Source: Planctomycetota bacterium (GTDB lineage Bacteria; Planctomycetota; Planctomycetia; Pirellulales; Lacipirellulaceae). Taken from it: a stretch of DNA of 64,000 nt. The first letter of the stretch is position 1, and each line of letters opens with the position of its first letter. The stretch is taken from contig JAJRSE010000109.1 of the NCBI GenBank assembly GCA_024278955.1, forward strand, positions 1-64,000. The letters run 5' to 3'. The notes beneath the pieces were generated by a model, which was not told the DNA's origin, searched no databases, and saw only the letters and a list, made by a program, of their open reading frames with translations. Made by a program: the position numbers and the translations under genes. This document shows, one piece after another, positions 9,402-18,612 of the stretch.

Positions 9402-9700
9402 AAAGACTCTTTGACTTAACGAATCGGTCAGGGGCAATTGAACCAGTTCGTCACAGTTCGTCCGAGGCCCCGCGGGCCAGCGTGTTAAAAAGGAGATTCT
9501 CCCGCTGGCATGGCCAGCACTTGAACGCTCCTGCCACGTAGTAAAGCATTTGGCGTGCCATACCGGTTGGGCTTGGCGGTGTTGGGGGGCTCGTGCTGGT
9601 AGTCTAACTCGTTGCCTCCTAAGAGGTTAAGGTGAGACAAGTTTTCCTAACAGAGCAGCGGCTTTTGTCTTTAAGGCGATTCGCCTTTCTGGGGAGAGTC
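9402..9700 (-). other. Candidate small RNA or very small gene upstream of a minus-strand terminator
   Basis: The 734-base gap between the VWA gene and kdsA contains no large ORF. On the minus strand this part is GC-rich and structured: GCTGGCCATGCCAGC is a perfect hairpin, CTTAAC near 9630 can pair with GTTAAG near 9418, and GCGGGGCCTCG can pair with the terminator region. A 36-codon ORF (ATG at 9561, TGA ending 9451) with a CWPC cysteine pair lies inside but has no convincing ribosome site. I looked for tmRNA, RNase P, SRP and 6S hallmarks and found none. The remaining 9700-10080 holds an AAGGCGATTCGCCTT palindrome (9673-9687) and nothing else I can name. Confidence 0.3.
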
Positions 9701-10101
9701 ATTTTTGTTGCATCATCTTCAACCACTTGCAGCAAATTGCCGCGTGCATTCTGAAAGGCCCTTGAAAGGCTTACAGACCCCAGGAAATGATCTCATTCTG
9801 AGAAAACTAGAAGTCGAGAAAAGTCGTAAGTTGTTTTGTATACGCAATTTACAATATTTTTCGTTGCCCGGGTAATCGGCCAAAAGTCGGAGGAAATCGG
9901 CAAACCGAGGTTTCTGGTAGAAGCAATGGAGGTCTCGATTCGGGACGCAATGGCAGCGGTTCGAGGCTTCTCTTTTTACTCGATTCGGCGGGGAGGGCAG
10001 CGGAACCAAGTCTCCTCGTAGTTCGTAAGGGCTAATGGCGTTATATTGCTGCCACTAGCCGGTTTGTGTTCTGGCTCTAATCGATCCAAAGGAAATTTTT
10101 C

Positions 10102-10941
10102 GTGCACAACTATCCCGCCCGCGTTGGCCCATATCTGTGTGGATCTGCACAGCCGTTGCTCTGGATCGCCGGACCGTGTGTACTGGAGTCGGAGGAGCAG
10201 GCGATAGAAATCGCCGAGGAGCTTCGCCGAATTGCCGATCTTTTGTCGGTGCAGCTGGTGTTTAAGGCGTCGTTCGACAAAGCGAATCGTACCAGCAGCG
10301 ATGCCTACCGTGGTCCGGGGCTTAAAGAAGGGCTCCGGATTTTGGCTGAGGTCTCTCGGACCACCGGCTTGCCGGTTACTACGGACATTCACGAATCGTC
10401 GCAGGCGGCTGCTGCGGGCGAAGTTTGCGACTTGCTACAGATCCCGGCCTTTCTGGCTCGTCAGACCGATTTGCTGGTTGCTGCGGCACGGACCGGCAAG
10501 GCGGTGAACGCCAAGAAGGCACAGTTTATGTCGCCTGCCGATATGCGGCATGTGGTCACCAAGCTGACCGACGCAGGCTGCCAGAACGTCCTTCTGTGTG
10601 AACGCGGTACGTTTTTTGGCTATGGCCGTCTTGTCAACGACATGCGTGCCATTCCCGAAATGCAAGAGCTTGGCGTCCCCGTCGTGTTCGATGCAACGCA
10701 CAGCGTGCAAGAACCTGGGGGACTTGGCGGTTCGACGGGTGGTAAGCGTGCGATGGTCGAACCTTTGGCAAAGGCCGCCATGGCGCTCGGCGCCGAAGGA
10801 CTTTTTTGTGAAACTCATCCAGAGCCAGATGGTTCGCCTAGCGACGGTCCTAATATGATTCCCCTTGGCGAAATCGAAGGCCTGATGCGTCGTCTACTCG
10901 CGATTCGCCAAGCGACGACCGACCTTGCGGAGACATTGTGA
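10102..10941 (+). CDS. kdsA: 2-dehydro-3-deoxyphosphooctonate aldolase (KDO-8-phosphate synthase)
   Basis: Condenses phosphoenolpyruvate with arabinose-5-phosphate to KDO-8-phosphate, the committed step to the KDO of lipopolysaccharide. 279 residues, normal length. AGPCVLES (23-30), [39 protein letters not shown] and [13 protein letters not shown] are all family motifs. The Cys in AGPC (C26) and the late SDGPN aspartate mark the metal-dependent class, unlike the E. coli enzyme which has Asn there. Starts with GTG, with AAGGAA about 9 bases before it. Its TGA stop overlaps the GTG of the next frame; the two genes are likely co-transcribed. Confidence 0.95.
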   Translation: MHNYPARVGPYLCGSAQPLLWIAGPCVLESEEQAIEIAEELRRIADLLSVQLVFKASFDKANRTSSDAYRGPGLKEGLRILAEVSRTTGLPVTTDIHESSQAAAAGEVCDLLQIPAFLARQTDLLVAAARTGKAVNAKKAQFMSPADMRHVVTKLTDAGCQNVLLCERGTFFGYGRLVNDMRAIPEMQELGVPVVFDATHSVQEPGGLGGSTGGKRAMVEPLAKAAMALGAEGLFCETHPEPDGSPSDGPNMIPLGEIEGLMRRLLAIRQATTDLAETL

Positions 10942-10952
10942 GAATTGTGCAG

Positions 10953-12995
10953 ATGAAGTTATCAATCACTTGGGCGTTCGTTTTTTGCTTGGTCAGTTCC
11001 ACGCTATTGACCTCCGGCTGCAAAGAGAACACTTCTCGCCAGAAAAAAAGTGCGACGGCAGCCAGAAGGGCTGCCGAGAGCCGGCGCGAGAGTTCTGTGT
11101 TACTGATGCGGACCATTTCGTCGTCCCTCAACGGGTTGCCGAATGAAATCGTGCTCGAATTGGCCCCTCCGCGGCCGATTCTTGACGATTCAAAAAGTCT
11201 CGACGGGAAGGAAGTTCTCGCAACTTGCCAAGTCAACCCTGCCGTACCCGATGGTCCGTTCAACTATCTCGAAGTTCCCAAGGGGAATGTCGATTTCCGT
11301 AAACTGGGCGTTCGGGCAGGAGATATCGTGCGTTATTTTGTTGCTGCTGACGAGGAAAGCGTCGAATTTGGGATTCGTAAAGAGACCTACTTCGAGTTGC
11401 CTGTCCGTAGACTTGATGCCGGCATTTTGTCGAATACTTTGATCGTCGAAGTTGGATTGAATGGCCCTGTGTTAACACCAGAGCGTATGGAGATATGGCG
11501 TTTTTCGGATAAGCGAATGAACGAAATCCGAATTCGCCTGACTCGCTACATCAAACAGCGCAAACCCAACTACAACTGGGAGCCAAGTCCCGACGAGAGT
11601 GCTCTCGTGCTGCTTATCGATCGTTTGAATCAGTGGCTGAGAAATTTCTCGAATACGCAAGACGATTGGAAGGCGGATTCCTCTCTCGAAGATCTGCCGC
11701 GGAAGCTACTTGAAGAAGAAACCCTGACCCCCCTTATTTCCAAGGAATCGTTGCAGAGCAATCCCTTTCAGCCATTCGAGGCTCGCGAACTTCAGCAGGC
11801 AATTTGGCTACGAGATATTTCTGTCTGGGCAAAGTCTGAGGGGCTTACCGATTTGGAGGTTGCCTCGGCATTGTTCGATTGGACGGTGCGCAACATTCAG
11901 CTAGATGGCGAGGGCGTTGCTTCCGTTGTGCATCGACCTTGGCAAACGCTCATGTACGGGCATGGGACGGCCGAGCAGCGAGCCTGGGTGTTTGCCGAGC
12001 TTTGCCGCCAGCAACAGCTCGACGTTGTGATGCTCAGCATCGCCGCCGCAGAAGGCGACGAAGAAAAATCCCAAGCTGGGTGGTGGCTCCCCGCGTTGTT
12101 TAGCGAAGGGAAACTCTACCTTTTCGATGCCCAACTCGGGTTGCCGCTCCCAGGTAAAACGGCAGGCGAAGTGGCGACCTTGGCAGAGGTGGTGGCTGAT
12201 GCTTCTATGCTAGAGAAGCTGAATCTTGGCGAAGAATTTACCTACCCTCTCGAGGCCGAACAATTGTCGCGTGTTGAAGCACGCTTGGTGGCTTCTCCCT
12301 TGCAGCTGTCACGCCGCGCATCGCTTCTGCAACAGGCCCTCGAAGGCGATGACTTTGTTGTACTTTCGGTTGACAATCGTCGTATCGCGAAGGAGCTGAA
12401 GAATCACCCCCATGTGACGGCAGTTCATCTCTGGACGCAGCCTTGGGAGGCAATTTTAGCAGAGCGGTCGATGGACGCAGCCGATCGGTTGGCAGCAGCC
12501 CAGCGGTTTTTGGTTTTTTCTCAGCGTCCCCGGTTGTGGAAAGCTCGTGTGTTGCATTTTCAAGGCACGAAGGAGATTCCTTTTGAGATGCGCAACGACC
12601 CTCTCGCCCAGCCAGACCGTGGCCATGTGGAAGCGACGAAGCTCTACCAGAATCGCCGAATTCGACCGGCAAATAGGCAGATTGAGAAACTCAAACCGGC
12701 CCAGCAAATGATCTACCGCCGCGCAAAGGGCGATGCAAGTTTTTGGATTGGACTCCTGAGCTACGATCGAGGGAAATACGAAGTCGCCGCCGATTGGCTG
12801 CAAAAGCGTACGCTTGAAGCGACTCCCGAAGGGCCTTGGTCTGCGAGCGCCCGATACAATCTGGCCCGTGCCTACGAAAAACTTGGGAAGCTCTCCGAAG
12901 CGATTGAAGAACTTGAAGCGGGAGATTCGCCGCAACGGCATGGCAATTTATTGCGAGCGCGGCAGCTTCGGCAGCAACTGAACGAAGGGCAATAA
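10953..12995 (+). CDS. Lipoprotein with transglutaminase-like and TPR-like regions
   Basis: The open frame begins at a GTG (10938) overlapping kdsA's stop, but the ATG at 10953 gives a cleaner lipoprotein signal: about 20 hydrophobic residues ending in the lipobox LTSGC. 680 residues from there. The middle (roughly 290-420 of the protein) has the layout of a transglutaminase-like domain (LFDWTVRNIQLDG, then a GTAEQRAWVFAELCRQQ segment in which the usual catalytic Cys position is not convincing, then YLFDAQLGLPLP). The last 100 residues contain TPR-like helices (ASARYNLARAYEKLGKLSEAIEELE). Probably envelope-attached; substrate unknown, catalytic activity doubtful. Confidence 0.78.
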   Translation: MKLSITWAFVFCLVSSTLLTSGCKENTSRQKKSATAARRAAESRRESSVLLMRTISSSLNGLPNEIVLELAPPRPILDDSKSLDGKEVLATCQVNPAVPDGPFNYLEVPKGNVDFRKLGVRAGDIVRYFVAADEESVEFGIRKETYFELPVRRLDAGILSNTLIVEVGLNGPVLTPERMEIWRFSDKRMNEIRIRLTRYIKQRKPNYNWEPSPDESALVLLIDRLNQWLRNFSNTQDDWKADSSLEDLPRKLLEEETLTPLISKESLQSNPFQPFEARELQQAIWLRDISVWAKSEGLTDLEVASALFDWTVRNIQLDGEGVASVVHRPWQTLMYGHGTAEQRAWVFAELCRQQQLDVVMLSIAAAEGDEEKSQAGWWLPALFSEGKLYLFDAQLGLPLPGKTAGEVATLAEVVADASMLEKLNLGEEFTYPLEAEQLSRVEARLVASPLQLSRRASLLQQALEGDDFVVLSVDNRRIAKELKNHPHVTAVHLWTQPWEAILAERSMDAADRLAAAQRFLVFSQRPRLWKARVLHFQGTKEIPFEMRNDPLAQPDRGHVEATKLYQNRRIRPANRQIEKLKPAQQMIYRRAKGDASFWIGLLSYDRGKYEVAADWLQKRTLEATPEGPWSASARYNLARAYEKLGKLSEAIEELEAGDSPQRHGNLLRARQLRQQLNEGQ

Positions 12996-13028
12996 GCAGT
13001 GGTTGATTGCTGTTCGTTCAGAGATCCT

Positions 13029-13898
13029 TTACGTGCCCTCGTTTAATTTTTCTCGGGCGCGGTTGACCAACTCTTGGACACGCTCGCGGGCGAGTTCTTT
13101 CATCTCGATGGTCGAATGTTCCTCGAACAGCATGGGTTCTCCAATTTCGACCGCCACTCGCAACTTGGGAAGGGCAGCAAATCGCTTGGTGTGGGTTAGA
13201 AATGGTTCGGTTCGATAGTAGGCATCGGCTTCGCTGTAGGCGACTCCCAGAGGGACGATTTCGGCCTTGGCCCGTCGAGCCGTATTAAAGGCTCCCATAC
13301 GAAACTCATGGACTTCGTCGCCCTGATGGACGGTTCCCTCGGGAAACATCGCTACCGCCTCTCCTTTGGCGAGCACGCGAGCCACTTCTTTGAGTACTTC
13401 GGCACCGCTACGTCGAGATTTGCGATCGACAAACAGCGTGCCAACTCCCTTGGCACTTCGTCCCAGCAAAGGCCAAGTGGCTAGGTCATGGCGGCTAATC
13501 ACATGCGATTCGGCTACGGTGAGCAAGACAGGAATGTCTAGTCCCGACCCATGGTTCATAATAAAGATTCTTCCTACCCCGTTTGCGCCGCAAGCCGAGA
13601 AGATCGTTTCGTCGTTGCTATCGGCTCGACGGGAAAAAATTTTCACTCCGAAGAACCAAAGGTTGGTGCGTGCCCACCTCGGCACCCAAGCATTGATGGC
13701 GTCGATGCGTTTTTTCTTGCCGAGGATTAGCGCTGACGTTTCAAAACAGATCCAGAGGACGAATGTCACGAGCACAAACGCGAGAAGTCGAGTTGCTATT
13801 CGTAGGAGCTTGATGAGAGAGATGCCCTTTTCTTGAGTCGCGGGGGATGGCGAGAGCCAGTAGTCCGGGATTCTAGCAGAGTCGAGTCGGGCGACCAA
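13029..13898 (-). CDS. 1-acyl-sn-glycerol-3-phosphate acyltransferase (PlsC family)
   Basis: A 289-residue lysophosphatidic acid acyltransferase-type protein that would add the second acyl chain during phosphatidic acid synthesis. One N-terminal transmembrane helix (about 34-56) precedes the catalytic H116-x4-D121 motif (NHGSGLD) and the FPEGT acyl-acceptor motif (near 185-189). The only possible start in the open frame is TTG at 13898, so the N-terminus is uncertain. It converges with the lipoprotein gene with about 30 bases between them and no visible terminator. A second PlsC-type protein lies at 18613-19851. Confidence 0.85.
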   Translation of the reverse strand: MVARLDSARIPDYWLSPSPATQEKGISLIKLLRIATRLLAFVLVTFVLWICFETSALILGKKKRIDAINAWVPRWARTNLWFFGVKIFSRRADSNDETIFSACGANGVGRIFIMNHGSGLDIPVLLTVAESHVISRHDLATWPLLGRSAKGVGTLFVDRKSRRSGAEVLKEVARVLAKGEAVAMFPEGTVHQGDEVHEFRMGAFNTARRAKAEIVPLGVAYSEADAYYRTEPFLTHTKRFAALPKLRVAVEIGEPMLFEEHSTIEMKELARERVQELVNRAREKLNEGT

Positions 13899-13938
13899 TC
13901 CAGGGTTTTGTGGAAAGCGAGAAAGCTAGTGGTCCGTC

Positions 13939-14081
13939 CAGGACGATTGCAAAGTCGTGTAATTGAAGAAAATTTAGCCACAGAGATCACAGAGAACTCA
14001 GAGAAACCTTGGTTTCTAGTACTCGGTGTTCTCTGTGGCTAATCTTCATTTTTTTGGTTTTTTGACTTTGCAGTTCGCCTG
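13939..14081. mobile_element. MITE-like element with 10-bp target duplication, copy 1
   Basis: 143 bases beginning CAGGACGATTGCAAAGTC and ending in the near-complement GACTTTGCAGTTCGCCTG. The flanks carry the direct repeat GTGGTCCGTC at 13929-13938 and again at 14082-14091, a target duplication. Inside is a second palindrome (TAGCCACAGAG ... CTCTGTGGCTA). The same structure with a different target duplication is at 25684-25829. This copy sits inside the left end of palindromic repeat copy B, so it is the younger insertion. No transposase is encoded. Confidence 0.75.
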
Positions 14082-14214
<133 letters not shown>

Positions 14215-14395
14215 GCCTGGCTGGCAGCTAAGAAACGCTTTGAAATCGTTTTGGCGAACGTCTCAGCAGCCCTTGTGAGAGGCTCTCGGGAGTGATATGC
14301 TCTAGGATTCGGAATCGTAAGATAGCATGAAATATGAGCTGACATCGCCAAGTGGCCTTCTGCTCGTAAACAGATTTTGGTTGAGGAACGTAAAA

Positions 14396-14641
14396 ATGCA
14401 AGCTGACATCCATCCTAATTACTACGATACCAAGGTCACCTGTGGCTGTGGTAATAGCTTTGAGACTCGCAGCACTCGTGAAGAGCTGAAGGTCGATATT
14501 TGCAACATGTGCCATCCTTTCTACACAGGCAAGCTGAAGTTTATCGACACGGCTGGCCGAATCGAGAAATTCAAGAACAAATTTGCCGCTGCCGGCTATG
14601 CGAGCCTCAATAAGGGGAAGAAGGCCAAGGCGGACAAGTAA
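14396..14641 (+). CDS. rpmE: 50S ribosomal protein L31
   Basis: An 81-residue L31 of the large ribosomal subunit. [20 protein letters not shown] is the classic start, and the zinc-type cysteines are kept: CGC near 16-18 and CNMC further on, followed by HPFYTGK. The C-terminal tail is Lys-rich. The open frame extends 23 codons upstream, but the ATG at 14396 is preceded by GAGGAA and matches the family start. A terminator follows directly, so it is a monocistronic gene ahead of prfA, the usual rpmE-prfA-prmC order. Confidence 0.97.
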   Translation: MQADIHPNYYDTKVTCGCGNSFETRSTREELKVDICNMCHPFYTGKLKFIDTAGRIEKFKNKFAAAGYASLNKGKKAKADK

Positions 14642-14661
14642 TTGCTTATTGCCCAGCGACC

Positions 14662-14701
14662 ATTGGCCATTGCAAATGTTGAATTTGTAATGGCCATTTT
14701 T
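14662..14701 (+). terminator. Rho-independent terminator after rpmE
   Basis: TTGGCCATTGCAAAT and ATTTGTAATGGCCATT form a roughly 14-bp stem with a GTTGA loop, followed by TTTTT. It begins 20 bases after the rpmE stop codon and separates rpmE from prfA. Confidence 0.8.
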
Positions 14702-14717
14702 GCATTAGCTTATTCCC

Positions 14718-15791
14718 ATGCGCGATCTTCTGGAAGAAAAACTCGCTCGATTCACCGAATTGGAGCAGCAGCTTGTCGACCCTGAGGTGTTGTCCAACTC
14801 TTCTCGGTTGGCTTCGGTTGCGCGCGAACACGGTTCGCTTGCCAAGCTGGCAACCAAGTATCGCCGTTTCAAAGAGCTGAACAACGAAATCGTCGAAACG
14901 CGAGAAATGGCCACCGGCGACGACCCCGACATGCGAGAGCTTGCCCAGGCCGAGTTGACCGAGTTGGTCGAGCAACGTGAAGTATCGTGGAATGAGTTGT
15001 TAGAGCTTACCCTTGGCGGGGCTGACGCCAATCGTACTCGGTGTGTGATGGAAATCCGAGCAGGCACAGGCGGCGACGAGGCGGCCCTGTTTGCACGTGA
15101 TCTTTACGAGATGTACAAACACCACGCCGAAACCAAGCGTTGGAAAATCGAGATACTCGATCACAGTGCTACCGAACTTGGTGGCTTTAAGGAGATTTTC
15201 CTTGGTGTCTCGGGCGAAGGCGTTTTTCGGGAATTGCAGTACGAAAGCGGCGGCCATCGGGTACAGCGTGTGCCCCAGACTGAAACCCAAGGCCGAGTTC
15301 ACACTTCGGCCGCCACGGTTGCAGTCATGGCCGAGCCTGAAGATGTTGAAGTCAACCTGAAGCCCGACGACTATCGGATCGATAAGTTCAACGCCAGCGG
15401 TCCAGGCGGCCAGCATGTGAACAAGACTGAGTCGGCAATTCGTCTTACTCATTACGAGACCGGCACGGTCGTGCAGTGCCAAGACGAAAAGAGCCAGCAC
15501 AAGAATCTCGCCAAGGCGTTGCGTGTGCTTAAAACACGAGTTTACGAAGCCAAACGCCAAGAAGAAGACAAGAAACGGGCGGACGAACGTAAGACCCTGG
15601 TTGGCTCGGGCGACCGAAGCCAACGGATTCGTACCTACAACTTTCCAGAGAATCGCGTCACAGACCATCGCATTGGCCTTACCATTTACAAACTCGACCA
15701 GATTCTCGCCGGCGACATGCAGGTGGTTACCGACGCATTGATCGATTACGATCGTCAACAGCTTCGCGACTCTTTCGGAGCTGACGGATAA
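14718..15791 (+). CDS. prfA: Peptide chain release factor 1
   Basis: Recognises UAA and UAG and triggers peptide release. 357 residues, normal length. The universal GGQ motif is in [19 protein letters not shown]; the RF1 codon-recognition region [16 protein letters not shown] has PQT where E. coli has PAT, still PxT and thus RF1 rather than RF2. [16 protein letters not shown] near the end is RF1-type. prmC, the methyltransferase that modifies the GGQ glutamine, follows 39 bases downstream, as in many bacteria. The start ATG has no strong ribosome site. Confidence 0.97.
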   Translation: MRDLLEEKLARFTELEQQLVDPEVLSNSSRLASVAREHGSLAKLATKYRRFKELNNEIVETREMATGDDPDMRELAQAELTELVEQREVSWNELLELTLGGADANRTRCVMEIRAGTGGDEAALFARDLYEMYKHHAETKRWKIEILDHSATELGGFKEIFLGVSGEGVFRELQYESGGHRVQRVPQTETQGRVHTSAATVAVMAEPEDVEVNLKPDDYRIDKFNASGPGGQHVNKTESAIRLTHYETGTVVQCQDEKSQHKNLAKALRVLKTRVYEAKRQEEDKKRADERKTLVGSGDRSQRIRTYNFPENRVTDHRIGLTIYKLDQILAGDMQVVTDALIDYDRQQLRDSFGADG

Positions 15792-15830
15792 TCGAATTGG
15801 CCTCCTGCTGCAAGAAACTGATTGAGCCAT

Positions 15831-16708
15831 ATGAGCGATGACCAACCATGGACCATTGGTCGCCTTCTGACTTGGACGACCGATTTCTTGCAAGGCAAGA
15901 ACTCCGACAGCCCGCGGCTCGACGCCGAGGTTTTGTTGGCTTACGCGCGCAATTGCCAGCGAATTGATCTCTACACCGTCTTTGAAGAAAGGCCGACGAG
16001 CCACTTCTGTTGAAGTTTCGCGAACTTGTGCAGCGTCGTGCTGCAGGATCGCCGGTGGCGTATTTGGTTGGCCATCGCGAATTCTTTTCGCTCTCATTTC
16101 AAGTGACCTCTGACGTACTGATTCCGAGGCCCGAAACCGAAGCCTTGGTTGTCCGTGCCCTCGACTTGGCCAAATCGATGTCTGGACCGCTACAAATTGC
16201 CGACGTTGGCACTGGTAGCGGCATCCTTGCCGTTTGTTGTGCAAAACACTTGCCCCGATGCTCGGTGACCGCTATCGATCTGAGCCCCAAGGCTCTCCAA
16301 ATAGCCAAGCAAAATGCGGCGAAACACGAAGTTGCTGAGCGTATTGAATTTGTCGGTGGCGATTTATTTGCCGAGCGACCTGCCGAGCCGACGTTTGATC
16401 TGATTCTCAGCAACCCGCCTTACGTCGCCTCGACCGAAATGCCAGAGCTTGAAACCGGGGTGAGAGATTACGAACCTCATATGGCCCTCGACGGGGGAGA
16501 GCAGGGCACCGAGGTGATCGAGCGTCTCATCCCGCAGGCAGCCGAGCGTTTGAAGCCGGGCGGCTGGCTTTTGATCGAAGTGAGCCCCAATAATGTCGAA
16601 CGCGTCGAGCAGCTTGTCTCGTCTGCGGACGGCTTACAAGGGCACGAAACAATCGTAGACCTCGCAGGTCTGCCACGCATTGTGCAGGCTCAGCGACAAG
16701 GGGGGTAA
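15831..16708 (+). CDS. prmC: Release factor glutamine methyltransferase PrmC, interrupted by a one-base frameshift
   Basis: Methylates the GGQ glutamine of release factors using S-adenosylmethionine. The N-terminal part starts at the ATG at 15831 (MSDDQPWTIGRLL) and runs into a TGA at 16011; the rest continues in the -1 frame from about 15992 (ADEPLLLKFRELVQRRAAG). Adding one A to the AAA run at 15988-15990 gives a seamless 292-residue protein. The second part has the DVGTGSGILAV SAM motif and the NPPY catalytic motif (SNPPYVAS), both intact. A homopolymer error in the sequence, or a true recent mutation, explains it better than programmed shifting because no slippery heptamer is present. Confidence 0.9.
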
Positions 16709-16710
16709 AC

Positions 16711-17496
16711 ATGGATAAAAATGCACACAATCCGTTACGCTGGTTGGCGCTGGTAGCGCTCGATCAGCCAGCGCTACCAGATTTTGATGAAGTCGCTCGA
16801 AACATCGGACAGAGTTTCCCCGATGCTCCTGTGATGACCGTCTCAGGAGAAACCGAGGCGCTGTTTACCTGTACGATTGGCGAGTATACCGCAGCCGTAA
16901 CGCTAGTGGACCGTCCGATTCCTTGGTCGCAACTCGAGGGTCCCTGCGCAACCGCTTGGTATTGGCCCGACGCCGAAGAGGAGATTCGCGACCACTCGGC
17001 CCACTTGCTTGTCACGCTGATCGACGAAGGCTCGAAGTCGGTCGAAAAAAGTACTTTGCTTACTCAGCTTGTGCTGGGAGTGGTTCAGTCTTCGCCGGCG
17101 GTGGGAGTTTTTTGGGGGCCTGGGCGGCTCGTCCATCCGCCACAGGCTTTTAATGAACAAGCAATGCAGATGTCGCCACGGGACTTGCCGCTGTTTCTTT
17201 GGGTCGACTTTCGAGTGGAGCGGCTCGAGCCGGGGGTCGTGCGTCTCTACACGACAGGGCTTGAAGCTTTAGGCCATACCGAGCTTGAAGCGTCAGAGTT
17301 CCAGGGGAATCCTCAGACGTTGCTTGAATATGCTTACAACATTGCCCACTACCAACTGACCCAACCCAAGTACATCAACGATGGCCATACGATTGGGCTC
17401 ACCGACGAAGTCCAGGTAGTTGCCCACCACGGCCGATCGATGTTCGACGAATCGACCGAAGTGATTCAGTTGGAGTTCCAGTCGACCGCAGGATAG
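16711..17496 (+). CDS. DUF4261-domain protein
   Basis: A 261-residue soluble protein starting 2 bases after prmC, so probably the last gene of the prfA-prmC unit. The C-terminal region (PRDLPLFLWVDFRVERLE ... GLEALGHTELEASEFQGNP) fits the DUF4261 family as I remember it, and the N-terminal half has the alternating strands of that group. No signal peptide, membrane segment or catalytic signature. Function not known. Confidence 0.7.
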   Translation: MDKNAHNPLRWLALVALDQPALPDFDEVARNIGQSFPDAPVMTVSGETEALFTCTIGEYTAAVTLVDRPIPWSQLEGPCATAWYWPDAEEEIRDHSAHLLVTLIDEGSKSVEKSTLLTQLVLGVVQSSPAVGVFWGPGRLVHPPQAFNEQAMQMSPRDLPLFLWVDFRVERLEPGVVRLYTTGLEALGHTELEASEFQGNPQTLLEYAYNIAHYQLTQPKYINDGHTIGLTDEVQVVAHHGRSMFDESTEVIQLEFQSTAG

Positions 17497-17498
17497 TG

Positions 17499-18557
17499 TT
17501 AGTCGGAAGAAGAAGTTTCTTCCCCATTGCCGCGGTAAATACGCTGGCGTAGTGGATTGCGGCTGCTGGTTAGGGGGCCTTCGGTGGAATCGTCGGCCAA
17601 GGCGGCGACCATCATTTCGAGTTTGGCATCGAGGTCGTCTGCGTAGTGGATGATGAGCGCCTCGGGAAACATTGGCGGCTTCGGCGAACCCCACTCGGGC
17701 AGGCGTTGGTGAGAAACGATGATGTGTTCCAATCGCAAAAGCGTTTCTTCGTCGAGCGGATACTCGGCGACCAGTTCGCGAACCATATCGCGTCCTTGGA
17801 GGATGTGGCCGATCAGCGAGCCCGAGGCGGTGTACTCGGCCCCGGTTGGCGTACTTTCTAGTTCGCGAATTTTTCCGATGTCGTGGAGCACTGCCCCCGC
17901 GACGATCAACCCTTTGTCGAGCGGCGGCTGCATGTCGGGGTAGAGTTCGGCGTATTTTCCTGCCAAAAAAGCAGCCGTGCGTGACACGCTTAGCACATGC
18001 TCCAGAAAACCGGCCACATGGGCATGGTGGTTATACTTGGCTGCCGGCAAGGTCATGAGGATTTCGTGATTTCGATCAAGCATTGCATGAGCGAATTCTA
18101 CGAGTTGTGGGTCTTCAACCCATTCGCTGATTAAATCCTTGAGAGCGTCGAACATTGTTTGCGGATCGTAACGCGAAGCGGGCAAGCACATGGCCGGATC
18201 GAAACCGTCGTTTTTATCTTCTTCGTTGACGACGCGGATTTTTCGAATTTCGAGCTGCGGTCCGTAATTGGTTTCGCGGTATTGGGCGCGGAGCTTGAAA
18301 AACTCGCCAACCGACCATTTTTCTCGGCAGACGGTTGCCCAGGTGGTATCGTTCCAGATCGGAAAGCTTACTTCACGACCCGCGTCGCGAAAGGTGACGC
18401 GGAAATAAGGTTTTCCGTCTTTGGTCGTAAGCTCTTCTTTGGCCGAGAGCAGAGCATAGAAATCGGCTTCTTGGCCATGGTCTAGGTCTGCCAAGAGTGA
18501 TGTTTTAGGTTCCATGGAACCACCTGTGTCAAATAAAGAGTTTTGAGAATCAGACAT
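17499..18557 (-). CDS. 3'-5' exoribonuclease YhaM family (OB fold plus HD domain)
   Basis: A 352-residue protein. Residues about 18-115 form an OB-type nucleic-acid-binding domain (YFRVTFRDAGREVSFPIW). The HD phosphohydrolase domain follows, with HHAHVAGFLEHVLSV, then AGAVLHDIGKIREL as the HD pair and HIIVSHQ further on. This order is that of YhaM/Cbf1, which trims RNA and DNA from the 3' end. The gene converges on the DUF4261 gene with 2 bases between stops. The internal Met at residue 15 is an alternative start. Cytoplasmic. Confidence 0.85.
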   Translation of the reverse strand: MSDSQNSLFDTGGSMEPKTSLLADLDHGQEADFYALLSAKEELTTKDGKPYFRVTFRDAGREVSFPIWNDTTWATVCREKWSVGEFFKLRAQYRETNYGPQLEIRKIRVVNEEDKNDGFDPAMCLPASRYDPQTMFDALKDLISEWVEDPQLVEFAHAMLDRNHEILMTLPAAKYNHHAHVAGFLEHVLSVSRTAAFLAGKYAELYPDMQPPLDKGLIVAGAVLHDIGKIRELESTPTGAEYTASGSLIGHILQGRDMVRELVAEYPLDEETLLRLEHIIVSHQRLPEWGSPKPPMFPEALIIHYADDLDAKLEMMVAALADDSTEGPLTSSRNPLRQRIYRGNGEETSSSD

Positions 18558-18612
18558 AATTCCAATTGTATCGCACAGCGGGGGAAAGGAGCGAGTGCTA
18601 GGGAAAAAAATC

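Noticed and set aside
9402..9700. tmRNA, RNase P, SRP or 6S RNA
   Set aside because: Searched for the hallmark motifs of each on both strands; none found, so only an unnamed candidate is reported.
15984..16000. Programmed -1 frameshift in prmC
   Set aside because: No slippery heptamer (GAA GAA AGG cannot re-pair after a slip) and prmC is not known to use recoding.
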